The position numbers and the translations under genes are program-made. Positions 7,959 through 16,858 of a stretch of 64,000 nt of DNA are shown piece after piece. Below the pieces are notes generated by a model, which saw nothing but the letters and a program-made list of their open reading frames with translations, had not been told where the DNA came from and searched no databases. Position 1 is the stretch's first letter; every line of letters begins with the position of its first letter. This DNA is from Candidatus Binatia bacterium (GTDB lineage Bacteria; Desulfobacterota; Binatia; UBA1149; CAITLU01). The stretch lies in contig DASXOZ010000033.1 in the NCBI GenBank assembly GCA_036493895.1, forward strand, positions 62,001 through 126,000. The letters run 5' to 3'.

Positions 7959-9146
7959 ATGGCGGGCATCGATCCGGTCCTCATCGTGTCGGCGGTGCGC
8001 ACGGCACTCGGCGGTTTCCAGGGTGTTTTTCGCGACAAGTCGGCGCCGCAGCTCGGCGCTGCGGCGATCGCGGAAGCGGTCGCGCGCAGCGGAGTCGCCG
8101 CCGAAGAAATCGACGAGGTGTTGATGGGCTGCGTGCTGCCGGCAGGGCAGGGGCAGGCACCGGCGCGCCAGGCTGCCCTCGGCGCCGGGCTTGCCAGGTC
8201 GACGGGCGCAACGACCATCAACAAGATGTGCGGCTCGGGGATGAAGGCGGCGATGCTCGGCCATGACGTGCTCGTTGCCGGCAGCGCCCGCATCGTCGTT
8301 GCCGGCGGCATGGAATCGATGACGAACGCCCCGTACCTGCTGCCGAAAGCCCGCGCCGGCCAGCGCATGGGGCACGGCGCGATCGTCGACCACATGTTCC
8401 TCGACGGGCTCGAGGATGCCTACGACAAGGGGCGCCTGATGGGCACCTTCGCCGAGGACTGTGCCGCGAAGTATTCGTTCTCGCGCGCGCAGCAGGATGC
8501 CTGGGCACTGCGTTCGCTGGAAAGAGCCAAACGCGCGAACGAGGACGGATCGTTCGCGTCCGAAATCGTTCCGGTCGTCGTGGCCGATCGAAGTGGAGAG
8601 CGCGCCATCGCGCGCGACGAGCAGCCGTTTGCGGCCGATCCTGCGAAGATCCCGACCCTGAGGCCGGCATTTCGAAAGGACGGCACGGTAACCGCGGCCA
8701 ACTCTTCGTCGATCTCGGATGGTGCGGCGGCTCTCGTGCTCTCGCGCGAGAGCGAAGCGTCGCGGCGATCGCTGGCACCGCTCGCGCGCATCGTCGCGCA
8801 TGCGACGCACGCGCAGGAGCCGGGGTGGTTCACGACGGCGCCGGTTGCCGCGATCGCCAAAGTGCTCGACGCTGCCGGCTGGACTGCAAGCGACGTCGAT
8901 CTGTTCGAGATCAACGAGGCTTTCGCGGTGGTCGCGATGGCTGCCGTGCGCGAGCATCGCCTCGATCCGGAGCGCGTCAACGTCAACGGCGGTGCCTGCG
9001 CGCTCGGGCATCCGATCGGAGCCTCGGGCGCCCGCATCCTCGTGACGCTCGTTGCCGCGCTGCGCGCCCGCGGCGGGCGGCGCGGCGTCGCCTCGCTGTG
9101 CATCGGCGGCGGGGAAGCCACCGCGATGGCCGTCGAGCTGCTGTGA
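7959..9146 (+). CDS. acetyl-CoA C-acyltransferase (thiolase)
   Basis: The 395-residue cytosolic enzyme carries all thiolase II marks: nucleophile Cys91 in NKMCGSGMKA, the EINEAFA segment, His351 in GHPIGASGARI and the second catalytic Cys381 in CIGGGEAT. It joins two acetyl-CoA, or cleaves 3-ketoacyl-CoA, depending on partner enzymes. The MGTFAEDCAAKYSFSRAQQD region is typical of the acetoacetyl-CoA (biosynthetic, AtoB/PhaA-like) branch. No phaB, phaC or beta-oxidation genes are near, so the pathway is open. The VIT1-type transporter gene starts 21 bases downstream and may be co-transcribed. No strong ribosome site is seen before the ATG. Confidence 0.92.
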   Translation: MAGIDPVLIVSAVRTALGGFQGVFRDKSAPQLGAAAIAEAVARSGVAAEEIDEVLMGCVLPAGQGQAPARQAALGAGLARSTGATTINKMCGSGMKAAMLGHDVLVAGSARIVVAGGMESMTNAPYLLPKARAGQRMGHGAIVDHMFLDGLEDAYDKGRLMGTFAEDCAAKYSFSRAQQDAWALRSLERAKRANEDGSFASEIVPVVVADRSGERAIARDEQPFAADPAKIPTLRPAFRKDGTVTAANSSSISDGAAALVLSRESEASRRSLAPLARIVAHATHAQEPGWFTTAPVAAIAKVLDAAGWTASDVDLFEINEAFAVVAMAAVREHRLDPERVNVNGGACALGHPIGASGARILVTLVAALRARGGRRGVASLCIGGGEATAMAVELL

Positions 9147-9167
9147 TGCACGACCGGTGCGGCGCGC

Positions 9168-10223
9168 ATGAGTGAACCGTTGCGGCCTTCGGAGCCGCCG
9201 CTGGAGCGATGGCTCGACGAGCAGGCGTCGAGCTGGGTCTATCGCATCGTCGCCGACGAGGAGCCGGAGCAGAGGAGGGCAGGGCTGTTCCGCGCGCTGG
9301 CGGCAGCATCGGACGAGCAGGCCGCGATCATCGCGGCCGAGATACCGGATTCGCAGAAGCCGCTTCGCTTCCGGCCGACGCCGCGCCTGCGCATCGTCGC
9401 ATTCCTCGTACGACTTCTCGGGCCGCGGCGCTGCCGGCCTCTGCTCGCGGCGGTGAAGGTGCGAGGGCTGTCGGCGTACGATGCGGCGCCGGTGGCCACC
9501 GGTCACCTGATGCCGACGACCGTTGCCGAAGTCGGCGGGCGCCATCGCAGCGTCGGCGGCGGCAATCTTCGCGCGGCAGTGTTCGGCGTCAACGACGGGC
9601 TCGTGTCGAACTCGTGCCTCATCCTCGGGGTCTCGGGAGCTTCGACCGACCCGCGCGCAGTGTTGCTCACCGGCACGGCCGGGCTGCTCGCCGGCGCGTT
9701 CTCGATGGCGGCGGGCGAATACGTCTCGGTGCGCTCCCAGCGCGAGCTGTTCGAGTACCAGATCGGCCAGGAGCGCGACGAGCTTGCGCTCTATCCCGAG
9801 GAGGAGGCCGAGGAGCTTGCGCTGATCTACGCGGCGCGCGGCGTCGAGGTCGACAAGGCGCGCGAGCTTGCGCACGTGCTCGTCCGCGATCCGAAGACGG
9901 CGCTGGACACGCTGGCTCGCGAAGAGCTCGGGCTCAACCCCGACGACCTCGGCTCTCCGCTGGGCGCCGCGCTTTCTTCGTTCGTGTCGTTTGCGGCAGG
10001 TGCGTCCCTGCCGCTGCTGCCGTTCGTTGCAGGGCTCGGCGCTTCTGCGCTGCGGATCTCGATCGCGCTGTCGTCGGTGGCGCTGTTCGCGCTCGGCGCC
10101 GTGCTCAGCCTGTTCTCCGGGCGCGGCGCAGTGGCGGGGGGCCTGCGGATGCTCCTTCTCGGAGCAGCGGCGGGTGCCGCGACGTGGGGGATCGGCGCCC
10201 TGCTGGGGGTCGGCTTATCCTGA
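9168..10223 (+). CDS. VIT1/CCC1-family metal transporter with ferritin-like N-domain
   Basis: The 351-residue membrane protein has two parts. Residues 1-125 are helical and look like a rubrerythrin/ferritin-like domain, though the usual Glu-x-x-His iron ligands are poorly kept. Residues 128-351 are the VIT1/CCC1 transporter: FGVNDGLVSNSCLILGVSGA in TM1, GAFSMAAGEYVSVRSQRE in TM2, an acidic cytoplasmic segment with several Glu (EEEAEELALIY), then three more TM helices. Relatives move Fe2+ or Mn2+ out of the cytosol. The N-domain probably senses or delivers metal. It follows the thiolase gene by 21 bases. Confidence 0.9.
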   Translation: MSEPLRPSEPPLERWLDEQASSWVYRIVADEEPEQRRAGLFRALAAASDEQAAIIAAEIPDSQKPLRFRPTPRLRIVAFLVRLLGPRRCRPLLAAVKVRGLSAYDAAPVATGHLMPTTVAEVGGRHRSVGGGNLRAAVFGVNDGLVSNSCLILGVSGASTDPRAVLLTGTAGLLAGAFSMAAGEYVSVRSQRELFEYQIGQERDELALYPEEEAEELALIYAARGVEVDKARELAHVLVRDPKTALDTLAREELGLNPDDLGSPLGAALSSFVSFAAGASLPLLPFVAGLGASALRISIALSSVALFALGAVLSLFSGRGAVAGGLRMLLLGAAAGAATWGIGALLGVGLS

Positions 10224-10301
10224 ATGTTTTCGGCCGCTTCCGTCCCGGAACCGCAGGATCCGGCGCTGCCGTGCGCTGATCGAAAATATTGCATTGAGTC
10301 T

Positions 10302-10317
10302 GTCAGATTGATCTGAC
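10302..10317. promoter_or_regulatory. 7-2-7 inverted repeat, possible operator
   Basis: GTCAGAT-TG-ATCTGAC is a perfect palindrome 73 bases before the beta-helix gene, in an AT-richer patch of an otherwise GC-rich gap. Its size fits a site for a dimeric regulator better than a terminator. No regulator gene is next to it. Confidence 0.35.
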
Positions 10318-10390
10318 ATATGACTCTCACGTCACTTTATGGGGGGCTGCCCGGCCGGGACCGGCGCCCTGGGATTTTCGCGGAGGGCAA

Positions 10391-11563
10391 GTGTTGAAGA
10401 AAAAGGACCAATGGATCGCCACTGCACTCGTTGCAGCAGCGACAATCGTAACGATGCCCGGGTTTGCGGCCGCCAAGTCGATCAAGGTCGGCCCGAGTGA
10501 GACGTTGACCACCATCCAGGCTGGCGTGGACGCGGCGAGCAACGGTGACACCGTCCTCGTGCTGCCCGGCACGTACCACGAAGTTGCGGTGACCGGCGCT
10601 GCGGTCACCGTCAACAAGGCGATCCGGATGAAGGGCAAGTCGAAGCCCGACGCGCCGGTCATCCTCGAGGGGGTCCCGGGCCAGAGCGACGGCATCCTCG
10701 TCGAGCCCGTCAACGATACGGACCCGATGGTCGACGGGTTCCGCATCCAGGGCTTCACGATCCAGGGCTTCCATAACAACGGAATCCACCTTCGCTACTG
10801 CTCGAACTTCCAGATCCAGAAGAACACGGTGGCCAACAACGAGGAGAACGGGATCTTCCCGACCCTCTCGGCCACCGGCACCGTCAAGCGCAACACGTCT
10901 TACGGTTCGAAGGACAGCGGCCTGTGGGTGGAGGCGTCCACCGACGTGCGCGTGTTGCAGAACGATATTCACGACAACCCGACGGGTCTCGAAGTGACGG
11001 TCTCGGGCAGCGTCGACATGGAAAAGAACGAGATCCACGACAACACGACGGGCGTCGGCCTTTACCATCCGAACGCGTCCGGGCTTGGAAACCAGCCGTT
11101 CGCGTACGGTCCGTGGACGCTGCAAAACAACCACATCCACGACAACAACACGGCGAACAGCGCCATGGGCGGTATGGCTGCCGGTCTCCCCCCAGGCGGT
11201 GGCGTGCTGATCCTCGGCGTCGACGACGTGCTGATCACGAAGAACGACATCGAGAACAACAACTTCTACGGTGTCAGCGTCATCGACTGGTGCACGGCGA
11301 CGGACGGCGCCGACTACGATTGCAACCACGCGATGCCGTCGTACGACCCGTACCCGGATCGCGACAACACGGAGTTCAATACGATCCTGGGCAACGGAAC
11401 GATGCCGGACATGAGCAATCCGCTCTCGGCGTACGCTGCCGATTTCACGTACATCCTGGTCGACTCGACGGGAACGCACCACACCAACCGGTTCTGCGGG
11501 AATGACTACGGGACGTACAAGCACCCCGACATGACGCCGGGTGCGACGCTGCAGTGCGGCTGA
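10391..11563 (+). CDS. secreted right-handed parallel beta-helix protein
   Basis: The 390-residue exported product starts with a signal peptide (cut near FAAA|KS, residue 28). The line PSETLTTIQAGVDAASNGDTVLVLPGTYHE is the standard opening of pectate-lyase/NosD-type beta-helices. About eight turns follow, marked by repeated Asn/Asp steps such as NNGIHLRYCSN, IQKNTVANNEENGI, LQNDIHDNPTG and EKNEIHDNTTGV. No catalytic residues of a defined lyase or epimerase are evident, so the role could be carbohydrate binding or cleavage. The start is GTG, 4 bases after GGAGGG; the next codon, TTG, is better spaced and is an alternative. A long hairpin follows the gene. Confidence 0.85.
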   Translation: MLKKKDQWIATALVAAATIVTMPGFAAAKSIKVGPSETLTTIQAGVDAASNGDTVLVLPGTYHEVAVTGAAVTVNKAIRMKGKSKPDAPVILEGVPGQSDGILVEPVNDTDPMVDGFRIQGFTIQGFHNNGIHLRYCSNFQIQKNTVANNEENGIFPTLSATGTVKRNTSYGSKDSGLWVEASTDVRVLQNDIHDNPTGLEVTVSGSVDMEKNEIHDNTTGVGLYHPNASGLGNQPFAYGPWTLQNNHIHDNNTANSAMGGMAAGLPPGGGVLILGVDDVLITKNDIENNNFYGVSVIDWCTATDGADYDCNHAMPSYDPYPDRDNTEFNTILGNGTMPDMSNPLSAYAADFTYILVDSTGTHHTNRFCGNDYGTYKHPDMTPGATLQCG

Positions 11564-11594
11564 GGCGAATGAATTCACGGTTCCCACTTGCTTC

Positions 11595-11628
11595 GTCCCC
11601 GGTCGCCGCGTTTGCGGCGGCCGGGGAC
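11595..11628 (+). terminator. 15-bp hairpin terminator
   Basis: GTCCCCGGTCGCCGC pairs with GCGGCGGCCGGGGAC across a GTTT loop, with one G-T wobble. It lies 31 bases after the stop of the beta-helix gene. There is no T-run, but a TCTCTCC stretch follows. Confidence 0.75.
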
Positions 11629-11765
11629 GCTCTCTCCTGACGGAGGCGTGGCGCTCCATGCCGTGCCAATCTGAATGGCCCGGCTTCCTCCTGCGGGCGC
11701 CCGGCGCCGAACCCGGCTTGACCCCGGCCACCACCAAGCGCAGCGCTGCTTCACGAAAGTCGCGC

Positions 11766-12980
11766 ATGCATCCCGGCAGTAGATCCACCGACCTGGTTCG
11801 CCGTTTTCGCGGCCCGGTAGCCGACGAGATCCACGTCCTTTGCCGGCCGGCGGACTCCGCGGCCGACGCTGCCACCCAGGCGGAATCGCTGTACCGCACG
11901 CTGCTCGCTTCGCTGGAATCGGAAGGAGCGGGCGCTGCGGATCTCGTCACCGAGACGGTGTTCTTTCGCCGCATCGAGGATGCAGACCTGCTGCGCGCGG
12001 CTGCGGCGCGCGTACTCGGCGGCGCCGAGGGCGGGCGCTGCGTTCCTTCCTCTACGATGATCGGCCAGGCGCCCCTGGACGGCGCGGCCTTCGAGCTCGC
12101 TGCCGTCGCGCGAATCCCGCGCGTTGGCGGCGATGCGACGAGCAGGCTCGTCGTTCGACGGGCGGCCTGCGGCTGCCCGGCCTGCTCGGCAGGCCAGAGT
12201 GCAAGGGTGCTCGAGGTCGGGGAGCAGACCCACGTGCACGCCGGCGGCATCCATGGACGCGGCGCAAGCGCCACGGGCCGCGGCGGCAGCGCCTTTGACG
12301 AGGCGTTCGCAATGTTCTGCGAAGGAGAGGCCCTGCTGCGCGAGGCGGGAATGGATTTCCGCGACGTCGTGCGCACGTGGATCCAGCTTCGCGACATCGA
12401 TCGCGACTACGAAGCGTTCAACCAGGCCAGGCGCGAGTTCTTCGCCAGCCGGGGCGTCGAGCGGCGACCGGCGAGCACGGGAGTCCAGGGCATTCCTGAT
12501 TCCGCTGCGCACGACTTCACGCTCGGGTTCCAGGCCGTGCGCGCGCCAAAGCCGCTCGAGGCGCCGACGATGTCGACACCCACGCTGAACGAAGCGTGGA
12601 CTTACGGCGCCGATTTTTCGCGCGGGCTTCGCCTGGCCGATGCGAACAAGGTGGTGCTGCAGATCTCGGGCACCGCGAGCATCGACGAGGAAGGGCGCAG
12701 CGTCCACGTCGGGGATTTTCGCGCCCAGGCCGAACGGATGCTGCTCAACATCCGCGCGCTGCTCGAGCAGCAGGGCGCCGGTTTCGACGACCTCGTCTCG
12801 GCAGTCACGTACCTGAAACGACCGCAGGACGTCGGCGTGTTGCGCGAGATCTATGCGGCGCACGGCTTTCGCGGTTTTCCGGGCGCGATCGTCGATGCAC
12901 CTCTTTGCCGCCCCGAGCTGCTGTGCGAAGCGGAAGCCGTCGCGCTGCTGCCGCTCGGCCGCGAGGCGCGAGGCTCCTGA
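11766..12980 (+). CDS. tandem RidA/YjgF-domain protein
   Basis: The 404-residue product has two RidA-like halves. The first (about 10-260) includes THVHAGGIHGRG and DEAFAMFCEGEALLREAGMDFRDVVRTWIQLRD; the second (about 265-400) includes KVVLQISGTASIDEEGRSVHVGDFRAQAERMLLNIRALLEQQGAGFDDLVSAVTYLKRP. The first half has an insert with CGCPAC that could bind metal. RidA proteins clear reactive enamines/imines; two-domain versions include chorismatase-like enzymes, so a small-ring hydrolase role is also possible. The start is uncertain: no strong ribosome site, and an ATG at 11658 is in frame. Its stop overlaps the next gene's ATG (ATGA), so the two are translationally coupled. Confidence 0.75.
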   Translation: MHPGSRSTDLVRRFRGPVADEIHVLCRPADSAADAATQAESLYRTLLASLESEGAGAADLVTETVFFRRIEDADLLRAAAARVLGGAEGGRCVPSSTMIGQAPLDGAAFELAAVARIPRVGGDATSRLVVRRAACGCPACSAGQSARVLEVGEQTHVHAGGIHGRGASATGRGGSAFDEAFAMFCEGEALLREAGMDFRDVVRTWIQLRDIDRDYEAFNQARREFFASRGVERRPASTGVQGIPDSAAHDFTLGFQAVRAPKPLEAPTMSTPTLNEAWTYGADFSRGLRLADANKVVLQISGTASIDEEGRSVHVGDFRAQAERMLLNIRALLEQQGAGFDDLVSAVTYLKRPQDVGVLREIYAAHGFRGFPGAIVDAPLCRPELLCEAEAVALLPLGREARGS

Positions 12981-15475
12981 TGAAACGGCGTTTCCTTGCT
13001 GCGCTGCTGGCCGTCGCGTGCATGACTGCGGCCGGATGCGATTCGAACAGCGCCGCGCCGCGCGGCACCGAACCGGCAAAGCCGGCGGCGCAGAGCTCCG
13101 CCGCGCCGCCCGCGCAAGGAGCCGCTTCGGCCAAGGCTGCGAGTACCTCTGATTCGACGGCTGCGGCTCCCACCAAAGAGCCCGCTTCCGCGCCCGCCGC
13201 TGCGCGCCCCGCCGCCGATGTCCCGCTGAAGATCACCTACCCGCAGGAAGCGACGCTGTTTCCTCCCGACGGCGTCGCTCCGACGATCGTCTGGCAGGAC
13301 GGCGGGGCGGACCGCTGGACCGTGACCATTCGTGCCGGCGATGCTCCGGCCGCGACGGCCAGCGTCGACGCCTCGCGCTGGCGACCGTCCGAAGACCAGT
13401 GGAGGCAGATCAAGGCGAAGAGCCGCGACAAGGATGCGGAGATTTCCGTCGCGCGCGCCGGTGGAGCGCCTTCGAGCGTCAGCGTGCACTTCCGCACGTC
13501 GGACGACCCCGTCAAGGACGCGATCTTCTATCGCGAAGTCCCGCTGCCGTTCCTTACTGCCGTGCAGGATCCGTCGCGGATCCGCTGGCGCTTCGGGACC
13601 GTCGACAACGAGGACAGCCCGCCGATCGTGCTCTCGAACCTGCCGGTGTGCGGCAACTGCCACTCGTTTGCCGACAACGCGAGCGCGCTCGGCATGGACG
13701 TCGATTACGGCAACGACAAGGGCGCCTACGCGATCATGCCGGTGTCGAAGAACATGGTGATGAACGACGAGAAGATCATCACCTGGGCCGACTACAAGCG
13801 CGAGGACGGCGAGCTGACCTTCGGCCTTCTTTCGAGGATGTCGCCCGACGGCCGCTACGTGATCAGCACCGTCAAGGACCGCTCGGTGTTCGTCGCGGTT
13901 CCCGACATCACGTTCTCGCAGCTGTTTTTCCCGATCAAGGGAATCCTCGTCGTCTACGACCGCCAGACGAAGAAATTTGCGGCCCTTCCGGGTGCCGACG
14001 ATCCCCAGTACGTGCAGACGAACGCAGTCTGGAGCCCCGACGGCAAGACCCTCGTCTTCGCGCGCACCAAGGCCTACCACGACCAGAAGATCGACCAGCA
14101 GAACGCCGCGCTGATCGACGAGAAGGACGTCCCGGAGTTCACGCGCGACCACCAGCCGTTCCGCTACGACCTCTTCCGGATCCCGTTCAACGACGGCAAG
14201 GGCGGCAAGGCCGAGCCGATCGAGGGCGCCGGAAGCAACGGCAAGAGCAACTATTTCCCCAAGTTCTCTCCCGACGGGAAATGGATCGTCTTCTGCAAAT
14301 CCAACAGCTACATGCTGCTGCAGCCCGACAGCGAGCTGTACATCATCCCGGCTTCGGGCGGCACGCCGCGGCGGCTTCGCTACAACACGCCGCTGATGAA
14401 CTCCTGGCACAGCTGGTCGTCCAACAGCCGCTGGCTCGTCTTCTCGTCGAAGATGAACACGCCGTACACGCAGCTTTTCCTCACGCACATCGACGCGGAC
14501 GGCAACGACAGCCCGCCGGTGCTGCTCGAGCACTTCACGTCGTCGGACCGCGCAGCCAACATCCCGGAGTTCGTTCGCCTGCCGGACGACGGCATCACGC
14601 AGATCAAGGAGCAGTTCCTCGACGCGTACTCGTTCCTGCGCGCCGGGATGGCCAACGAGCACACCGGCGACCACACCGGCGCCGAGAGGTCGTTTCGCAG
14701 GGGGCTTGCCGTCAATCCGGACAATGCCGAGCTTCACAACGCGCTCGGGTGGACGCTGTTCCAGGAAGGCAAGACTCCCGACGCCGTCGCCGAGTACCGC
14801 AAGGCGCTGGCCTCCGACCCCAACCACGTCAAGGCCCTGGACAACCTGGCGCTGGCGCTGGTGGAGCAGGAACAGTTCGACGACGCGGCCGCGAACTATC
14901 GCAAGTCCCTGGAGCTGCAGCCGAAGGCCGAGATCTACAGCGATCTCGGGTTCATCCTGTACCGGCTCGGCAAGGCGGACGAGGCGCAGGCGGACTACAA
15001 GAAAGCCCTGGCGCTGGACGCCCACTGTGCCTCGGCGCACTTCAATCTGGCTGTAGCCAGCGTCATGTCGGGCAACTATGCTGACGCCGAGTCGCACTAC
15101 CGCGAGGCGCTGGCGAGCAAGGCCAACGCCGAGACCTACAACGGGCTCGGCTTCGCGCTGGCCCGCCAGGGGCGCATGGACGATGCCGTCGAGCAGTACC
15201 GAAAGGCCGTAGAGGCCGACGACAAGTACGTGCCGGCGTACAACAACCTCGGCGATGCCCTGGCCAGGCAAGGCCAGCTCGAGGAGGCCGAGGCCGCGTA
15301 TCGCAAGTCGGTGGGAGAGAAGCCGAGCGCTGCGGTCTACAACCAGCTCGGCGTCGTGCTGGCCAGGCTCGGCAAGAAAGACGACGCGACCCGGGTGTTC
15401 CGCGACGCGCTTGCGTTGGACGGCGGCAACGCCGACGCGAAGAAGAACCTGGCCTCGCTAGAACAGAAGCAATAG
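12980..15475 (+). CDS. lipoprotein with beta-propeller, CxxCH haem motif and TPR repeats
   Basis: The 831-residue product starts with a lipoprotein signal (MTAAGC) and an Ala/Pro/Ser-rich linker to about residue 75. A CGNCHSF motif at 224-228 is a probable c-type haem site, with the nearby sequence rich in Asp/Asn. Residues 280-540 carry PD40/TolB-like propeller strands (MSPDGRYVIS, WSPDGKTLVFAR, FSPDGKWIVFCK, SNSRWLVFSSK). Residues 555-825 hold seven or so TPR units (NAELHNALGWTLFQEG, AEIYSDLGFILYRLG, AAVYNQLGVVLARLG). It should sit at the outer membrane as a redox or assembly scaffold. Function is not known. It is coupled to the RidA gene and is 11 bases before a tetrahaem gene. Confidence 0.8.
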   Translation: MKRRFLAALLAVACMTAAGCDSNSAAPRGTEPAKPAAQSSAAPPAQGAASAKAASTSDSTAAAPTKEPASAPAAARPAADVPLKITYPQEATLFPPDGVAPTIVWQDGGADRWTVTIRAGDAPAATASVDASRWRPSEDQWRQIKAKSRDKDAEISVARAGGAPSSVSVHFRTSDDPVKDAIFYREVPLPFLTAVQDPSRIRWRFGTVDNEDSPPIVLSNLPVCGNCHSFADNASALGMDVDYGNDKGAYAIMPVSKNMVMNDEKIITWADYKREDGELTFGLLSRMSPDGRYVISTVKDRSVFVAVPDITFSQLFFPIKGILVVYDRQTKKFAALPGADDPQYVQTNAVWSPDGKTLVFARTKAYHDQKIDQQNAALIDEKDVPEFTRDHQPFRYDLFRIPFNDGKGGKAEPIEGAGSNGKSNYFPKFSPDGKWIVFCKSNSYMLLQPDSELYIIPASGGTPRRLRYNTPLMNSWHSWSSNSRWLVFSSKMNTPYTQLFLTHIDADGNDSPPVLLEHFTSSDRAANIPEFVRLPDDGITQIKEQFLDAYSFLRAGMANEHTGDHTGAERSFRRGLAVNPDNAELHNALGWTLFQEGKTPDAVAEYRKALASDPNHVKALDNLALALVEQEQFDDAAANYRKSLELQPKAEIYSDLGFILYRLGKADEAQADYKKALALDAHCASAHFNLAVASVMSGNYADAESHYREALASKANAETYNGLGFALARQGRMDDAVEQYRKAVEADDKYVPAYNNLGDALARQGQLEEAEAAYRKSVGEKPSAAVYNQLGVVLARLGKKDDATRVFRDALALDGGNADAKKNLASLEQKQ

Positions 15476-15486
15476 AGGGGAGAGAG

Positions 15487-16728
15487 ATGAACCATCTTGA
15501 CGCGAGACGAAGGAGCGGCGTTCTGGCGGCAGTCGCGGCGGCAGCGCTGCTGGCTGCGCTGACGGGCGCGCGCGATGCCGCGGCGTACGAGTTCTACGAT
15601 GACGGCACCAGCCACGGCTGCGTCGAGTGCCACAATGGGTTCAAGGGAGGCCCCACGAACACCCTGCACGACGAGCACCTGAACAAGTTCAACATCATGC
15701 AGTGCAACTTCTGTCACCCGCACGGCGGCGCAAGTACGCCTGTGCGGACCGTCACCAGCGGCGTAGGCGGTGGCTACGGCTGCGCCGGCTGCCACGGTCA
15801 AAACTACGGCGAGACTTCGATCACCAGCGGCAAGCCCAAGGCTACCGGTTACGGGCTGCGCGACGTCCACGCTGCCGCCGGCGTGATGATCTGCTCGAGC
15901 TGCCACTATCCGGGGTCCCCCGTCACGGGCATTCCGAATCCGCCGCCGGCAAGATTGCCGGAATATTCGCGGCCTCCGTACTACCGCCTGCACAACGGTT
16001 CCTCGAACCTTCACGACCCGTGCAGCAGCAGCCAGGAGAATTTCATCGGCGATCCCGATGGCAAGGGTCTCGACAACGACGGCAACGGATTTCGCGACTC
16101 GCCGGATGATCCAGGTTGCCCGCCCACGGCGATGACCACGTCAACGACGACCACGACTACTACGACGACCACGACGATCCCGGTCGCGTGCGCTCCTGCT
16201 CCGACTGCGCCTTGCACGGCCTCCGGCCAGTCCAAGCTGTCGGTCAACGAGAAGAGCGCCGGCAAGGAGAAGCTCAAGGCCCAGATCCAGAAGCTGGTGC
16301 CGGCGCTGGCAGCGACCGACTTCGGCGATCCGGTGATCGGAACGACGAACTACGCGCTGTGCATTTACGACGGCAGCAACGCGCTGAAGGGCGAGCTTTC
16401 CATCGTCAAGGGCGGAGAGAATTGTGGCACCGATCCCTGCTGGGAAGGCGTCAAGACCACCGGCTACAAGTATAAGGACAAGGACCTGACCGCCGACGGC
16501 GTGCAGAAGATCCAGCTTTCCGGCGGCGATGCCGGCAAGGGCAAGGTCTCGGTTTCGGCGAAGAACACCTCGTCGGCGAACAACATGCCTGTCGGAATCG
16601 CGGCCGCCTTGAACGGTGCCACGCACGCGACCGTGCAGCTGCTCGACAGCAGCGGCCACTGCTACGGTGCGACGCTCAGCCAGGTGAAAACGGCTGACGG
16701 CACGGTCTTCAGCGCGACCGGGCCTTAG
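15487..16728 (+). CDS. secreted tetrahaem cytochrome with poly-Thr linker and C-terminal beta domain
   Basis: The product has 413 residues. A signal peptide ends near AAA (residue 33). Four CxxCH motifs (residues 45-49, 73-77, 99-103, 136-140) mark a tetrahaem electron carrier. A GKGLDNDGNGFRDSPDDPGC segment follows, then a run of about 15 Thr (near 217-231), then a C-terminal module (235-413) with DFGDPVIGTTNYALCIYD and GVQKIQLSGGDAGKGKVSVSA; I recall similar modules in Myxococcota/Binatota-like secreted proteins. Electron transfer at the cell surface is the likely role. GGGGAGAG directly before the ATG is a strong ribosome site. It forms an operon with the propeller/TPR lipoprotein and probably the RidA gene. 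Confidence 0.85.
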   Translation: MNHLDARRRSGVLAAVAAAALLAALTGARDAAAYEFYDDGTSHGCVECHNGFKGGPTNTLHDEHLNKFNIMQCNFCHPHGGASTPVRTVTSGVGGGYGCAGCHGQNYGETSITSGKPKATGYGLRDVHAAAGVMICSSCHYPGSPVTGIPNPPPARLPEYSRPPYYRLHNGSSNLHDPCSSSQENFIGDPDGKGLDNDGNGFRDSPDDPGCPPTAMTTSTTTTTTTTTTTIPVACAPAPTAPCTASGQSKLSVNEKSAGKEKLKAQIQKLVPALAATDFGDPVIGTTNYALCIYDGSNALKGELSIVKGGENCGTDPCWEGVKTTGYKYKDKDLTADGVQKIQLSGGDAGKGKVSVSAKNTSSANNMPVGIAAALNGATHATVQLLDSSGHCYGATLSQVKTADGTVFSATGP

Positions 16729-16741
16729 CAGACACGACATC

Positions 16742-16790
16742 CCGCCGCCTCGGGTCCCGCGATCATCACGATCGCGGGACCGCGCGGCGG
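16742..16790 (+). terminator. two-level hairpin terminator
   Basis: An inner perfect 12-bp stem (GGTCCCGCGATC with GATCGCGGGACC, loop ATCAC) sits inside an outer CCGCCGC/GCGGCGG pair. It starts 13 bases after the stop of the tetrahaem gene. Confidence 0.75.
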
Positions 16791-16858
16791 CCACGAACAC
16801 GGCCGGGGAAACCGTAGTTCGCCAGCAGCCCTCGCCACCTGCGGGGGCAAAGGGATGG

